Below are positions 44,063-55,461 of a stretch of DNA of 64,000 bases, in pieces. The translations under genes and the position numbers were made by a program. The stretch spans positions 797,001-861,000 of the forward strand of contig NZ_JALJWF010000001.1 of assembly GCF_024168645.1 (NCBI RefSeq). The letters run 5' to 3'. The notes beneath the pieces were generated by a model that saw nothing but the letters and a program-made list of their open reading frames with translations, ran no database searches and was not told the origin of the DNA. The DNA is from Pseudomonas sp. GGS8 (GTDB lineage: Bacteria; Pseudomonadota; Gammaproteobacteria; Pseudomonadales; Pseudomonadaceae). Every line of letters begins with the position of its first letter. The first letter of the stretch is position 1.

Positions 44063-44701
44063 ATGCCCATCCGTGAGATCCGCCATCCGCTGATCCGTCA
44101 TAAACTTGGCCTTATGCGTCGCGCCGACATCAGCACGAAGAACTTCCGTGAGCTCGCTCAGGAAGTCGGTGCCCTGCTGACCTACGAAGCCACCAAAGAC
44201 CTGCCACTGGAAAGCTACGACATCGAAGGCTGGTGCGGCACGGTGTCGGTCGAGAAAATCGCCGGCAAGAAGATTACCGTGGTGCCGATCCTGCGTGCCG
44301 GTATCGGCATGCTCGAAGGCGTGCTGAGCCTGATTCCCGGCGCCAAGGTCAGCGCGGTGGGCGTGGCCCGTAACGAGGAAACCCTCGAAGCCCACACCTA
44401 CCTGGAAAAACTGGTGCCGGAAATCGACGAGCGCCTGGCGATGATCATCGACCCGATGCTCGCCACCGGCGGCTCGATGGTCGCCACCATCGACTTGCTG
44501 AAAAAGGCCGGCTGCAAGGACATCCGCGCGATGGTCCTGGTGGCCGCTCCTGAAGGCATCGCCGCTGTGGAGAAGGCTCACCCGGACGTGACCATCTACA
44601 CCGCTTCCATTGACCAGAAACTGAACGAACACGGTTACATCATCCCAGGCTTGGGTGATGCCGGTGACAAGATCTTCGGCACCAAGCAGAAGGACGCGTG
44701 A
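44063..44701 (+). CDS. upp: Uracil phosphoribosyltransferase
   Basis: This 212-residue enzyme converts uracil and PRPP to UMP. The PRPP motif is [20 protein letters not shown]. The uracil-binding C-terminus contains [29 protein letters not shown], a clear signature. It overlaps the start of uraA and is cotranscribed with it. Confidence 0.97.
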   Translation: MPIREIRHPLIRHKLGLMRRADISTKNFRELAQEVGALLTYEATKDLPLESYDIEGWCGTVSVEKIAGKKITVVPILRAGIGMLEGVLSLIPGAKVSAVGVARNEETLEAHTYLEKLVPEIDERLAMIIDPMLATGGSMVATIDLLKKAGCKDIRAMVLVAAPEGIAAVEKAHPDVTIYTASIDQKLNEHGYIIPGLGDAGDKIFGTKQKDA

Positions 44702-44703
44702 CC

Positions 44704-45978
44704 ATGCAGCAAGCGTTCAACGATCCGCTCTGGCGCACGGTACTGTCCGGTGCGCAGATGCTGTTCGTGGCCTTCGGCGCCCTGGTGTTGATGCCGCTGA
44801 TTACCGGCCTCGACCCTAACGTGGCGTTGTTCACCGCAGGTTTAGGGACGATCCTGTTCCAGATCGTCACTGGGCGTCAGGTGCCGGTATTCCTGGCGTC
44901 GAGCTTCGCCTTCATCACCCCGATCATTCTCGCCAAGGGCCAATTCGGCCTGGCGGCGACCATGGGTGGTGTGATGGCGGCCGGGTTCGTCTACACCTTC
45001 CTCGGCCTTGCGGTGAAGATCAAAGGCACCGGGTTTATCGACCGTTTACTGCCTCCGGTGGTGATTGGCCCGGTGATCATCTCCATCGGCCTGGCCATGG
45101 CGCCGATTGCCGCCAACATGGCGATGGGCAAGGCCGGCGACGGTACTGAGCTGATTCATTACCAGACGGCGATGATGATTTCGATGCCAGCGCTGCTGAC
45201 CACCCTGATCGTCGCGGTGTTCGGCAAAGGTATTTTCCGCCTGGTGCCGATTATCTCCGGTGTGCTGGTGGGCTTTGCCATGGCGTTCTATTTCGGTGTG
45301 GTCGACACCGCAAAGATTGCCGCGGCACCGTGGTTTGCAATTCCACACTTCACTGCACCGGAATTCAACTGGCAGGCGATTCTGTTTATCGTTCCGGTGG
45401 CTCTCGCCCCGGCTATTGAGCACATCGGCGGCGTGATCGCGGTCGGTAGCGTGACCGGTCGCGATTACCTGAAGAAGCCCGGCTTGCACCGCACCCTGCT
45501 CGGCGATGGCATTGCCACCACTGCAGCCGGCCTGTTCGGCGGCCCACCCAACACCACCTACGCCGAAGTGACCGGCGCGGTGATGCTGACCAAAAACTAC
45601 AACCCGAAAATCATGACCTGGGCGGCGATCTTCGCCATCAGCCTGGCGTTCATCGGCAAGTTCGGCGCGCTGCTGCAAAGTATCCCGGTGCCGGTGATGG
45701 GCGGGATTCTCTGCCTGCTGTTCGGTTCGATTGCCGCGGTGGGGATGAACACCATGATCCGCCACAAGATCGACCTGGGCGAAGCACGCAATCTGGTGAT
45801 TGTCTCGGTGACGCTGGTGTTCGGGATTGGCGGCATGCTGGTCGGCACCGGTAACGGCCCGGACGATTTCGGCCTCAAAGGCATCGCGCTGTGCGCGGTG
45901 GTGGCGATTGCGCTGAACCTGTTGCTGCCGGGCAATGACAGCTGGAAGCACAAGAAGGCGGATGAGCCGTTGTTGTAA
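44704..45978 (+). CDS. uraA: Uracil permease
   Basis: This 424-residue NAT/NCS2 transporter has about 14 helices. The characteristic QxEH-like motif is present as PAIEHIGG, together with GGPPNTTYAEVTGAVMLT. It imports uracil with protons, providing the substrate for upp. I list the ATG at 44704; a GTG at 44698 overlaps the upp stop codon (GTGA) and is possible. Confidence 0.95.
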   Translation: MQQAFNDPLWRTVLSGAQMLFVAFGALVLMPLITGLDPNVALFTAGLGTILFQIVTGRQVPVFLASSFAFITPIILAKGQFGLAATMGGVMAAGFVYTFLGLAVKIKGTGFIDRLLPPVVIGPVIISIGLAMAPIAANMAMGKAGDGTELIHYQTAMMISMPALLTTLIVAVFGKGIFRLVPIISGVLVGFAMAFYFGVVDTAKIAAAPWFAIPHFTAPEFNWQAILFIVPVALAPAIEHIGGVIAVGSVTGRDYLKKPGLHRTLLGDGIATTAAGLFGGPPNTTYAEVTGAVMLTKNYNPKIMTWAAIFAISLAFIGKFGALLQSIPVPVMGGILCLLFGSIAAVGMNTMIRHKIDLGEARNLVIVSVTLVFGIGGMLVGTGNGPDDFGLKGIALCAVVAIALNLLLPGNDSWKHKKADEPLL

Positions 45979-45992
45979 GCGGTCGCAAGCAT

Positions 45993-46068
45993 GCCTTCGC
46001 GGGCAAGTCGGATCGCCGCACCGCTCGCTCCTACAAGGTCAGCGCAAAACCTGTGGGAGCGAGGCTTG
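45993..46068. repeat. Degenerate REP pair
   Basis: One diverged REP lies at 45993-46038 (CCTTCGCGGGCAAGTCGGAT core) and a fragment CTGTGGGAGCGAGGCTTG at 46051-46068. It fills the gap between convergent uraA and hemH. Confidence 0.7.
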
Positions 46069-46094
46069 GTCTGGGCGGCATTCCGACGATGCTT

Positions 46095-47117
46095 TTAAAG
46101 CGCCAACGGCGCCCTTTCGCACAAAGCGCTCAACGCCCGCGCCCATTGCGGCTCATCATTAAGGCAAGGCACCAGCACCAACTCCTCCCCTCCCGCTTCG
46201 CGGAATTGCTCCTTCCCACGATCACCAATCTCTTCCAGTGTCTCGATGCAATCGGCAACGAACGCCGGGCACATCACCAGGACTTTCTTCACACCGCTCT
46301 TGGCCAACTCGTCGAGGCGCGCTTCGGTGTAGGGTTCGATCCACTTGGCCCGGCCCAGACGCGACTGGAACGATACCGACCACTTGCCGTCCGGTATGCC
46401 CATGCGCTTGGCAAACTCTGCGGCCGTGCGCAGGCACTGACCGCGGTAACAGGTCGCGACCACTTCCGGCGGCGCACCGGCACAGCAATCGCCGCCGCCT
46501 TCGAAACTGTGCCCCGGATTGAGCTTCTTCAGGTGACGCTCCGGCAAACCGTGGAAGCTCAGCAGCAGATGGTCGAAATCCTGTTGCAGATAAGGCCTGA
46601 CACTGGCCACCAACGCATCGAGGTATTCCGGCTGATCGTAGAACGGCTGAAGAACCGAGAACTGCACGTCGAGATTTTTTTCCCGCACCACGCGCTTGGC
46701 TTCTTCGATCACCGTGGTCACGGTGCTGTCGGCGAATTGCGGATAGAGCGGCGCCAGGGTCACTCTCTTATGCCCCTGGGCAGCCAGCCGCACCAGCGCG
46801 GACTCAATGGACGGCTCGCCGTAACGCATCGCCAGCTCAACAGGCCCATGCGTCCACTGCCGGGTCATGGCCTGCTGTAAGCGACGACTGAGCACCACCA
46901 GTGGCGAGCCCTCCTCCCACCAGATCGACGCATACGCGTGGGCCGACTGCTCCGGGCGCTTGATCAGAATCAACGACACCAGCAAACGCCGCACCGGCCA
47001 CGGCAGATCGATCACATACGGGTCCATCAGAAATTGATTGAGGTAGCTGCGCACATCCGCCACCGAGGTGGAAGCGGGTGAACCCAGGTTGACCAGAAGC
47101 AACGCGTGATCGGTCAT
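46095..47117 (-). CDS. hemH: Ferrochelatase
   Basis: This 340-residue enzyme inserts Fe2+ into protoporphyrin IX, the last step of heme synthesis. The start at 47117 gives [14 protein letters not shown], the family N-terminus. The catalytic His is in [34 protein letters not shown] and [15 protein letters not shown] follow in order. The gene is 13 bases downstream of the epimerase gene and may be cotranscribed. Confidence 0.97.
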   Translation of the reverse strand: MTDHALLLVNLGSPASTSVADVRSYLNQFLMDPYVIDLPWPVRRLLVSLILIKRPEQSAHAYASIWWEEGSPLVVLSRRLQQAMTRQWTHGPVELAMRYGEPSIESALVRLAAQGHKRVTLAPLYPQFADSTVTTVIEEAKRVVREKNLDVQFSVLQPFYDQPEYLDALVASVRPYLQQDFDHLLLSFHGLPERHLKKLNPGHSFEGGGDCCAGAPPEVVATCYRGQCLRTAAEFAKRMGIPDGKWSVSFQSRLGRAKWIEPYTEARLDELAKSGVKKVLVMCPAFVADCIETLEEIGDRGKEQFREAGGEELVLVPCLNDEPQWARALSALCERAPLAL

Positions 47118-47130
47118 GCAACGTCCTATT

Positions 47131-48033
47131 TCAGAGGCGGCTGGACAGATCGTCCAACGCCGCGCGCAAATCAGTGAACCGGAAAGTGAAACCCGCTTCC
47201 AGCAAGCGAGCCGGCATGGCCTTCTGACCACCCAGCAACAACAATGACAATTCGCCCAGGGCGACCTTCAAGACGAGGGTCGGCATCGGCATGAACGCCG
47301 GACGATGCAACACGTCACCCAACGTTTTAGCGAATTCGCGATTGCGCACCGGCTTCGGCGCGCAGGCATTATAGGGACCGCTGGCCTCATTGCGATGCAG
47401 AAGAAAATCAATCAGGGCGATTTGATCTTCGATATGAATCCACGGCATCCACTGCCGACCGTTGCCGATCGGCCCGCCCAGCCCCAGTTTGAATGGCAAC
47501 AACAGCCGCGACAAAAAGCCGCCCTCGGCGGACAGCACCAGCCCGGTACGAATGAGGATTACGCGAACGCCCAAGGCTTCGGCGCGCTGCGCGGTTTCTT
47601 CCCAGGCAATGCACAATTGGCTGGCGAAATCATCAATGACCGGTGGCGATTTCTCGGTCAACTCCCGCTCACCGCCGTCGCCGTACCAACCGATCGCTGA
47701 ACCGGAGATCAGCACCTGCGGTTTCTGCTCACGACTTTCGAGCCAGGCCAACAGGGTTTCGGTCAGGGTGATCCGGCTGCTCCACAACAGCGTTTTGCGT
47801 TTATGGGTCCAGAGCCGATCCGCGATCGGCGCACCCGCAAGGTTGATAATTGCATCCACAGGTTCTGGCCCCAGCTCCTCCAGCCGTGCGATTCCACGTA
47901 CCTGAGCGCCACAGATTTTGGCGACTTTGGCAGGTGTGCGGCTCCACACTGTCAGGCGATGTCCCTGACCTGACCAGTATCGGCAGAGCTGACGTCCTAT
48001 CAAACCAGTACCGCCGGTCAGCAATATGTGCAT
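47131..48033 (-). CDS. TIGR01777-family NAD-dependent epimerase
   Basis: This 300-residue SDR-type protein begins [20 protein letters not shown]. The family-specific motif [13 protein letters not shown] lies in the active-site region, and a C-terminal DUF1731 domain ([19 protein letters not shown]) follows. The precise substrate of the family is not established. It precedes hemH, as in P. aeruginosa (PA4656/PA4655, from memory). Confidence 0.92.
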   Translation of the reverse strand: MHILLTGGTGLIGRQLCRYWSGQGHRLTVWSRTPAKVAKICGAQVRGIARLEELGPEPVDAIINLAGAPIADRLWTHKRKTLLWSSRITLTETLLAWLESREQKPQVLISGSAIGWYGDGGERELTEKSPPVIDDFASQLCIAWEETAQRAEALGVRVILIRTGLVLSAEGGFLSRLLLPFKLGLGGPIGNGRQWMPWIHIEDQIALIDFLLHRNEASGPYNACAPKPVRNREFAKTLGDVLHRPAFMPMPTLVLKVALGELSLLLLGGQKAMPARLLEAGFTFRFTDLRAALDDLSSRL

Positions 48034-48154
48034 GACTTCTTCCTCGCGTGGCGTTTTACCCGGATCACTAGTCTATTTTTATAAGCAGGGATCTTTGGTA
48101 TCGGGCAGGCTCTGTGTTTAACAATAGGCCAAGCTCTCAGAACGAGAACGCTAA

Positions 48155-49216
<1,062 letters not shown>

Positions 49217-49287
49217 ACCGCCTCGACTCGAACACATTGCTGCTGTCGACATGGACAGCAGCCCTGCAAAAAACTTATACAGAAAAA

Positions 49288-49350
49288 TTGACTTGTACAC
49301 CTTTGAATCTATGATGAACAGATGTTGTACAGGTTTAATCATCCGTACAA
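49288..49350 (+). promoter_or_regulatory. Promoter with TGTACA boxes upstream of the DUF523/LitR/photolyase operon
   Basis: TTGACT (49288-49293) and TATGAT (49310-49315), 16 bases apart, form a near-consensus sigma70 promoter. TGTACA boxes occur at 49294-49299, within the spacer, and at 49326-49331. GTACAA at 49345-49350 forms an inverted copy of TTGTAC at 49325-49330. The arrangement resembles the region at 48176-48210. Confidence 0.6.
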
Positions 49351-49371
49351 GTCTGGATTCGAGGTGCTCCG

Positions 49372-50334
49372 ATGCCCGCACAATCAGCGACCCCACCCAA
49401 AATCGCCATCAGCGCCTGTCTGATGGGGGCCGAGGTGCGCTACAACGGCGGGCACAAAACGTCACAGCTGTGCAGTCGCATCCTTTCTGATTATTTCGAT
49501 TTCGTCCCGGTATGCCCGGAAGTTGCCATCGGCCTGGGAATCCCTCGCGAACCGATTCGACTGGTCGGCAACCCCGAGCATCCACAGGCGGTCGGCACGA
49601 TTAACCCTGAGAACAACGTCACCCGGCCGCTGGCCGAGTATGCTCAGAAAATGGCGCTGGAACTGGGCGACATCTGCGGCTATATCTTCATGCAGAAATC
49701 CCCTTCGTGCGGCCTGGAGCGGGTCAAGGTCTACCACGCCAACGGCGCGCCGGTGGACGGCGGCGGCCGTGGCATTTACGCCCGGATCTTCTGCGCACTG
49801 CACCCCGATTTGCCGGTGGAGGAAGACGGTCGGCTCAACGATCCGGTGCTGCGGGAAAACTTCCTCACCCGCGTATTTGCCTACAGCGCCTGGCAGCAGT
49901 TGCTGCAAACCGGCCTGACCCGGCGCAGCCTCACGGATTTTCACTCGCGCTACAAATACCTGTTAATGGCCCACAACCCGGTGCAATACAAAACCCTGGG
50001 CAACCTGCTCGGCAACATGGGCCGCACCGATCCCGAAGTCATCGGCCCGCGCTATTTCAGCGAGTTGATGGCCGCCTTGAAAAAATGCGCCACGCGCCGC
50101 ACCCACACTAACGTCCTGCAACACCTCAGCGGCTACCTCAAACAGGCCATCAGCACTGAAGACAAACAGGAAGTGCAGCACGTCATCAGCCAGTATCGTC
50201 ACGGCATCGTGCCGCTGGTGGTACCGCTGACATTGCTCAAACACTACTTTCGCCAACACCCGGATCCGTACATTGCGCAACAGGTCTACCTGCAACCGCA
50301 CCCGGAAAACCTCAACCTGCGAAACGCAATCTAA
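49372..50334 (+). CDS. DUF523 and DUF1722 (YbgA) domain protein
   Basis: This 320-residue fusion has DUF523 at about residues 9-155, with Cys-containing ISACLMGAEVRYNGGHK, CPEVAIGLGIPR and MQKSPSCGLERV. The C-terminal DUF1722 (YbgA) domain lies at about 190-310 (FHSRYKYLLMAHNPVQYKTLGNLLG). The function is not known; the Cys/His content hints at a metal or cluster. It overlaps the next gene by one base, and both are probably controlled by the TGTACA promoter. The association with photolyase genes is common in Proteobacteria. Confidence 0.9.
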   Translation: MPAQSATPPKIAISACLMGAEVRYNGGHKTSQLCSRILSDYFDFVPVCPEVAIGLGIPREPIRLVGNPEHPQAVGTINPENNVTRPLAEYAQKMALELGDICGYIFMQKSPSCGLERVKVYHANGAPVDGGGRGIYARIFCALHPDLPVEEDGRLNDPVLRENFLTRVFAYSAWQQLLQTGLTRRSLTDFHSRYKYLLMAHNPVQYKTLGNLLGNMGRTDPEVIGPRYFSELMAALKKCATRRTHTNVLQHLSGYLKQAISTEDKQEVQHVISQYRHGIVPLVVPLTLLKHYFRQHPDPYIAQQVYLQPHPENLNLRNAI

Positions 50335-51275
50335 TGAAAACCCCACCGGACACCAGCGCCAGCGAAGACCTCGGCACCGACTTCAAAAAAGCCCTGGACG
50401 CAGGCTGGTTGCCCATTCGTGAAGTGGCTCGGCAGACCGGGGTCAACGCCGTCACCTTGCGCGCCTGGGAGCGGCGCTACGGGCTGATCGTGCCTCAGCG
50501 CACACCCAAGGGGCATCGGCTGTTCTGTGCCGAACACGTTCAACGAATCCTGACGATCCTCACCTGGCTCAATCGCGGTGTGGCGGTCGGTCAGGTCAAG
50601 CAACTGCTCGACACGCCTCAGGTACTTGCCGAGCCCGTCGGAAACGATTGGCGGGTGCTGCGCCAGACACTGCTGCATGCCGTCACCCAACTGGCCGAAC
50701 GCACCCTTGATGACACCGTGAACCAGGCGATGGCGCTTTATCCGCCACGCACCTTGTGCGAACACTTGTTGATGCCGTTATTGGCGGAACTGGAACAACG
50801 CTGGCAAGGCCAGTTCGGCGCGCAGATGGAGCGGGTGTTTGTCTATTCCTGGTTGCGCAGCAAATTCGGCGCAAGGGTCTATCACAACAACCGTCAGTTG
50901 CGCACCGCGCCGCTGCTGCTGATCAATCACTCGGACCTGCCACTGGAGCCTCATCTATGGCTCACCGCCTGGCTGATCAGCAGCACCGATTGCCCGGTGG
51001 AAGTTTTCGACTGGCCACTCCCTGCCGGCGAACTGACGCTGGCGGTCGATCACCTGCAAGCCCGCGGCGTACTGCTGTATTCCAGCAAAGCCATGAACCT
51101 TGCAAAATTGTCGAAACTTTTGAATGGTGTCAGTTGCCCAAAAATGATCGCCGGACCAACGGTGTGCATCCACCACGCCGATTTGACCGCAAAAAACACC
51201 GCCATTGCTGATTTGATCCTGGCCGATAACCCGTTATCGGCCCATCTGGACTTGATTCAGCGCGGGCTCATTTGA
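50334..51275 (+). CDS. MerR-family regulator, LitR/CarH class without B12 ligands
   Basis: This 313-residue regulator has an N-terminal MerR HTH (about 23-70, WLPIREVARQTGVNAVTLRAWERRYGL). The C-terminal part has the layout of a cobalamin-binding light sensor. Trp157 is followed by MER (166-167) where CarH has the Glu-His pair, and no DXHXXG motif is visible. Adenosylcobalamin is therefore probably not bound. This matches the class II LitR proteins described for P. putida (PplR1/PplR2, from memory), which need a partner LOV photoreceptor. Its neighbours include a photolyase. Confidence 0.85.
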   Translation: MKTPPDTSASEDLGTDFKKALDAGWLPIREVARQTGVNAVTLRAWERRYGLIVPQRTPKGHRLFCAEHVQRILTILTWLNRGVAVGQVKQLLDTPQVLAEPVGNDWRVLRQTLLHAVTQLAERTLDDTVNQAMALYPPRTLCEHLLMPLLAELEQRWQGQFGAQMERVFVYSWLRSKFGARVYHNNRQLRTAPLLLINHSDLPLEPHLWLTAWLISSTDCPVEVFDWPLPAGELTLAVDHLQARGVLLYSSKAMNLAKLSKLLNGVSCPKMIAGPTVCIHHADLTAKNTAIADLILADNPLSAHLDLIQRGLI

Positions 51276-51309
51276 TGGCGCTTTTTTAATGAATCGTACG
51301 GATACGACC

Positions 51310-52749
51310 ATGCAATTGATCTGGCTGCGCAGCGACTTGCGTCTACACGACAACACCGCCCTCTCGGCCGCCGCTGCCCGTGGCCCGTGTGTGGCGGTGT
51401 ATTTGCTGAGCCCGCGGCAATGGCTTGCGCATGACGACGCGCCGTGCAAAGTGGATTTCTGGCTGCGCAACCTCGGCGAATTACGCCGCGCGCTGGACGC
51501 CCTGAACATCCCGCTGCTGATTCGCCAGGCGTCCCGCTGGGATGAGGCACCCAAGGTTCTGCTCGAACTGTGCCAGCAGTTGAAGATCGACGCGGTGCAC
51601 GTCAACGAGGAATACGGCATTCATGAAACTCGCCGTGATGCGGCGGTGGCCCAAGCGCTGAAAGCCCGGGGCGTCGACTTTTACAGCCACCTCGATCAGT
51701 TGCTGTTCAAGCCAGGCACCGTGCTCACCAGAACCGGAACCTACTTCCAGGTCTTCAGCCAGTTCCGCAAGGTCTGCTACGAACGCCTGCACGCGTCACT
51801 GCCCGGATTGGTCGCTGCACCCGCCCTCCAGGCTCCGCTGCCTATCGGCAGCGACGAACCGCCCTCCTGCGTCGAGGGCTTCAATTCCCCCAACAACAGC
51901 TTGCGTGCCCTCTGGCCAGCCGGTGAAACCGAAGCCCGGCGCCGTCTCGACACCTTTGTCGACGCCCAGATCGACTACTACCACAGCGAACGCGACTTCC
52001 CGGCAAAACCCGGCACCAGTCAGCTCTCGGCCTATCTCGCCGCCGGGGTGATTTCCCCTCGTCAGTGCCTGCACGCCGCGTTGCGAAGTAATCAGGGTGA
52101 GTTCGAAAGCGGCAAGGTCGGCGCCGTCACCTGGATCAACGAGCTGCTGTGGCGCGAGTTCTACAAACACATCCTGGTGGGCTATCCACGTGTATCCCGG
52201 CACCGCGCCTTCCGCCCGGAAACCGAAGCCCTGGCTTGGCGTGACGCCCCGGAAGAACTCAAGGCCTGGCAGCAAGGCCGCACCGGTCTGCCAATCATCG
52301 ACGCCGCCATGCGCCAGTTGCTGGAAACCGGTTGGATGCACAACCGCCTGCGCATGGTGGTAGCAATGTTCCTGACCAAGAACCTGCTGATCGACTGGCG
52401 TGAAGGTGAGCGTTTCTTCATGCGGCATCTGATTGATGGCGACCTGGCGGCGAACAATGGTGGCTGGCAATGGAGTTCGTCCACCGGCACCGACTCAGCG
52501 CCCTACTTCCGGATTTTCAACCCACTGAGCCAGTCGGAAAAATTCGATGCCGAAGGGGTGTTCATCAAGCACTGGTTGCCGGAGCTCAGCGGGCTGCACA
52601 AAAAAGACCTGCACAACCCGGCAAGTCTCGACGGCCTGTTCGGCGTGAGGGATTATCCATCCCCCATCGTCAACCTGAACGCCTCCCGCGAGCGGGCCTT
52701 GGCCGCGTTCAAGAACCTGCCATCGCAACAGGGTTTATCGCCACCGTAA
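51310..52749 (+). CDS. phrB: Deoxyribodipyrimidine photolyase
   Basis: This 479-residue DNA repair enzyme uses light to split cyclobutane pyrimidine dimers. The N-terminal antenna-binding domain starts MQLIWLRSDLRLHDNTAL. The FAD domain carries WINELLWREFYKHIL, LPIIDAAMRQLLETGWMHNRLRM and GGWQWSSSTGTDSAPYFRIFNP, with the Trp chain and DNA-binding groove residues of class I CPD photolyases. The start at 51310 is chosen over 51289. It lies 34 bases after the regulator gene and is probably in the same operon. Confidence 0.96.
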   Translation: MQLIWLRSDLRLHDNTALSAAAARGPCVAVYLLSPRQWLAHDDAPCKVDFWLRNLGELRRALDALNIPLLIRQASRWDEAPKVLLELCQQLKIDAVHVNEEYGIHETRRDAAVAQALKARGVDFYSHLDQLLFKPGTVLTRTGTYFQVFSQFRKVCYERLHASLPGLVAAPALQAPLPIGSDEPPSCVEGFNSPNNSLRALWPAGETEARRRLDTFVDAQIDYYHSERDFPAKPGTSQLSAYLAAGVISPRQCLHAALRSNQGEFESGKVGAVTWINELLWREFYKHILVGYPRVSRHRAFRPETEALAWRDAPEELKAWQQGRTGLPIIDAAMRQLLETGWMHNRLRMVVAMFLTKNLLIDWREGERFFMRHLIDGDLAANNGGWQWSSSTGTDSAPYFRIFNPLSQSEKFDAEGVFIKHWLPELSGLHKKDLHNPASLDGLFGVRDYPSPIVNLNASRERALAAFKNLPSQQGLSPP

Positions 52750-52825
52750 TTAAATTGATGCCGCGGCGTTGCATTATGAACACGCAATTGAGCCAGGAAA
52801 ATATTGGGTCAAAAAGGGAATCGGG

Positions 52826-53599
52826 ATGAGTCGTACACCTCCAAGGCGATATTGGTTGACCGGCGCGAGCAATGGTATCGGCGCTGCGCTAGCCGAAGAA
52901 ATACTGAAAACCGGTGCCCATCTGGCGGTCAGCTCGCGCTCGGCGGAGTCATTGACATCCCTGTCTGAGCGCTATCCTGGTCAAGTGCTGGTAGTCGCGG
53001 GCGATTTGACCAACGGGCAAAGAGTGCGCGAAATCGGTGGGCAGATTGCGCAGCAATGGGGCTCTCTGGACACCATGATCCTTAACGCCGGCACTTGCGA
53101 ATACGTCGACGCCAATCAGTTCGACTCGTCGATCATCGAGCACATCGTGCGCACCAACTTGCTTGCCAGCAGCTTTTGCATCGCAGCAGCCCGGCCCCTG
53201 CTACAGGCCGGCACGGCACCGCATCTGGTGGGCATGGCCAGTTCGGTGACCTGGCTCCCCCTGCCATGGGCCGAATCCTATAGCGATTCAAAGGCCGGGT
53301 TGCGTCATCTATTCGAGTCCTTACGCATCGACATGACACCGGAAAACATCGAAATGACCGTGGTCAGCCCAGGACTTATCGATACGCCTCTGAACGACGG
53401 CGTCCCGATACATCTCAACTGGTCGGCAGGCCAAGCCGCGCGATACCTCCTCGACATGATCAAGCATCGGCCACTGGAATTCTCCTTGCCGGAGCTGCTC
53501 ATGCCTGTTCTTTGGCCCCTGCCGCAACAACCCGACCGGACGGGACTGGCAATCGACGAACAAGCGCGAAACAAGCCACCGATCGAGGATTTGCCGTGA
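52826..53599 (+). CDS. Short-chain dehydrogenase/reductase
   Basis: This protein has 257 residues from the ATG at 52826. A cofactor-binding GASNGIGAALAEE motif lies near residues 12-24. The active-site Ser is in GMASSVTW, and YSDSK is the YxxxK motif. The cofactor and substrate cannot be specified. It lies 76 bases after phrB and probably belongs to the photolyase operon; a similar gene is present near LitR in P. putida (from memory). Confidence 0.88.
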   Translation: MSRTPPRRYWLTGASNGIGAALAEEILKTGAHLAVSSRSAESLTSLSERYPGQVLVVAGDLTNGQRVREIGGQIAQQWGSLDTMILNAGTCEYVDANQFDSSIIEHIVRTNLLASSFCIAAARPLLQAGTAPHLVGMASSVTWLPLPWAESYSDSKAGLRHLFESLRIDMTPENIEMTVVSPGLIDTPLNDGVPIHLNWSAGQAARYLLDMIKHRPLEFSLPELLMPVLWPLPQQPDRTGLAIDEQARNKPPIEDLP

Positions 53600-53659
53600 A
53601 GCCTGAGCGTCTGTCAGGCCTTTTACACAGCGTGGGCCCACTGCCTTACACTGCGCGCC

Positions 53660-53965
53660 ATGAAAATCATTCCCCACACGCAAGTCGCCGAGCCTGCGGT
53701 CACCTGCTCGACCTGCGCAGCCTGCTGCTGCCAGCTTGAAGTGATGCTGATCACTGACACCGGCGTGCCCGAACGTTTTATCGATACCGATGATTGGGGT
53801 GGCGAAGTCATGCTGCGACTGGATGACGGCTGGTGCGCCGCGCTGGATCGCAACAGCATGATGTGCACCATCTATGAAAAGCGTCCGCTGATCTGCCGGG
53901 AGTTCGAAATGGGCGCACCGGAATGCATCACCGAACGCCAGGGGATTGCGACGGCGTATCGGTGA
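53660..53965 (+). CDS. YkgJ-family cysteine-cluster protein
   Basis: This 101-residue protein has a Cys-rich N-terminus CSTCAACCCQLE and a second cluster MCTIYEKRPLICREF, the pattern of YkgJ proteins thought to hold a zinc or iron-sulfur centre. The function is unknown. The start codon has no clear ribosome-binding site. It converges with pagL. Confidence 0.85.
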   Translation: MKIIPHTQVAEPAVTCSTCAACCCQLEVMLITDTGVPERFIDTDDWGGEVMLRLDDGWCAALDRNSMMCTIYEKRPLICREFEMGAPECITERQGIATAYR

Positions 53966-54034
53966 GATCGAAGTCACCCGATGCCATGTGAGAGCCCCCG
54001 CCACAGGTAGCTCCCACATCCAAACATTGCAGGC

Positions 54035-54553
54035 TTACAACGGCATTGTGTAATGCAATGCGTAACTTTCTACACCGTCATTCGGGTTGCTGAGCCCGGC
54101 ATTGGAGTAGTGGGTGGCGCGAATCCCGACTTCATGTCCACCGGCAAAACGCAGACCAAAGCCGAAACGGTCTTCGAACTGAAAGGCACTGCCGAGCTTG
54201 TTATCTTCGTATTCGGTGTTGGCAAACACCGCGATACCGATGCCCGCTTCGACGTAGGGTTTGATGGTCTGACCGGCAAACTCGTACACCAGTACCGGCG
54301 AGAACGACAAACTTTGATTGCTGGCTGTTTTGTCGCCCTCCCAGTAGGTGTAAGCGCCGCTCCAGTAGCCGGTCAAGCGACCAATATCACTCTGCAACCA
54401 GCTCTTGTCCCAATCGAACTGCATACCCAGTCGGTAGGTCATGGTCGAATCGCTGGTCTGGCCGACCCCGAACTCCACCCCTGCCGCCTGCGCGGTAAAA
54501 CTGTGCCCCATCAATGCGGTCGCAATCGCGGCCAAACAGAATAGTCGCTTCAT
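54035..54553 (-). CDS. pagL: Lipid A 3-O-deacylase
   Basis: This 172-residue outer-membrane enzyme removes the 3-position acyl chain from lipid A. The signal peptide is MKRLFCLAAIATALMGHSFTAQA. The mature protein is an eight-stranded barrel. The catalytic residues expected near the C-terminus are visible as H-x-S in ATHYSNAG, plus Glu in GVESYALHYTMPL. The start at 54553 is chosen because AAGGA lies nine bases upstream. It lies after murI on the same strand, as in P. aeruginosa. Confidence 0.9.
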   Translation of the reverse strand: MKRLFCLAAIATALMGHSFTAQAAGVEFGVGQTSDSTMTYRLGMQFDWDKSWLQSDIGRLTGYWSGAYTYWEGDKTASNQSLSFSPVLVYEFAGQTIKPYVEAGIGIAVFANTEYEDNKLGSAFQFEDRFGFGLRFAGGHEVGIRATHYSNAGLSNPNDGVESYALHYTMPL

Positions 54554-54669
54554 TAGAAACATCCTTTTCCGAACAATTTGGTTTGGTTTTTATACTGCTC
54601 AACAAACAAAGCTATAAAGGTCCCCGTTTAATCAGAAGCTCACCCCAATTATTCGTTTGCTACGCATCT

Positions 54670-55461
54670 CTACCCTTCGAAGCTTCGCACAACCCCAGAC
54701 ATATTCCACAGTATCGGCAAGATATTTCTGAAGTGCACAGGATCGGCGCTTGACCAGAACTGTGCAGCACGAGGAGGCCCCTCAGCCAGTAAATCACGCT
54801 CGGCCAACAGACGCTGAAGTTGCCGCGCCACGGCAGCACCGGTATCGATCAGAGTGATGCTCCGCGGGAGCATCTGCTTAAGCAGTGGCTTTAAAAAGGG
54901 ATAATGCGTGCAGCCCAGAATGATTGTATCTGCACCTGCTGCCAGCAGCGGCTCGACATAACCTTGCAGCAACTGACGCAATGTCTCGCTGTGCAGATCG
55001 CCATTTTCAATCAGCTCCACCAGCCCGGGGCACGGCTGTGTAATCACCCGTACATCGGTGGCGAAACGATCGAGCAAGGCAGCAAACTTGGCACTCTGCA
55101 AAGTACCCGTGGTGGCGAGCACACCGACCACACCGCTGCGCGTCGCCGCAGCGGCTGGTTTGACCGCGGGCTCCATGCCGACGATGGGCCACTCGGGGAA
55201 ATCGCGCCGCAAGTCCGCAACACCAGCCACCGTCGCGGTGTTGCAAGCCAGCACCAGAGCCTTGGCGCCCTGCTGCTGAAAGAATTGCGCCATGACACTG
55301 CAGCGCTGGCGGATGAATGCCGGGGTTTTCTCGCCGTAGGGAATATTCCCGCAATCGCCGAAGTACAACAGAGACTCGTTGGGCAGCAGGCGCTGGATCT
55401 CGGCCAGCACCGACAGCCCGCCGACACCGGAGTCGAATACGCCAATCGGCGCTTCACGCAT
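54670..55461 (-). CDS. murI: Glutamate racemase
   Basis: This 263-residue enzyme provides D-glutamate for peptidoglycan. The motif [12 protein letters not shown] starts the protein. The two catalytic Cys are in [10 protein letters not shown] and [10 protein letters not shown]. The start at 55461 overlaps the moeB stop codon by eight bases, and a longer upstream ORF is rejected. It ends the overlapping hemA-prfA-prmC-moeB-murI operon. Confidence 0.97.
   Translation of the reverse strand: MREAPIGVFDSGVGGLSVLAEIQRLLPNESLLYFGDCGNIPYGEKTPAFIRQRCSVMAQFFQQQGAKALVLACNTATVAGVADLRRDFPEWPIVGMEPAVKPAAAATRSGVVGVLATTGTLQSAKFAALLDRFATDVRVITQPCPGLVELIENGDLHSETLRQLLQGYVEPLLAAGADTIILGCTHYPFLKPLLKQMLPRSITLIDTGAAVARQLQRLLAERDLLAEGPPRAAQFWSSADPVHFRNILPILWNMSGVVRSFEG

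Noticed and set aside
53975..54025. Possible REP element between the YkgJ gene and pagL
   Set aside because: Only scattered matches (GCCACAGG, GCTCCCACA) remain; too decayed to call with confidence.
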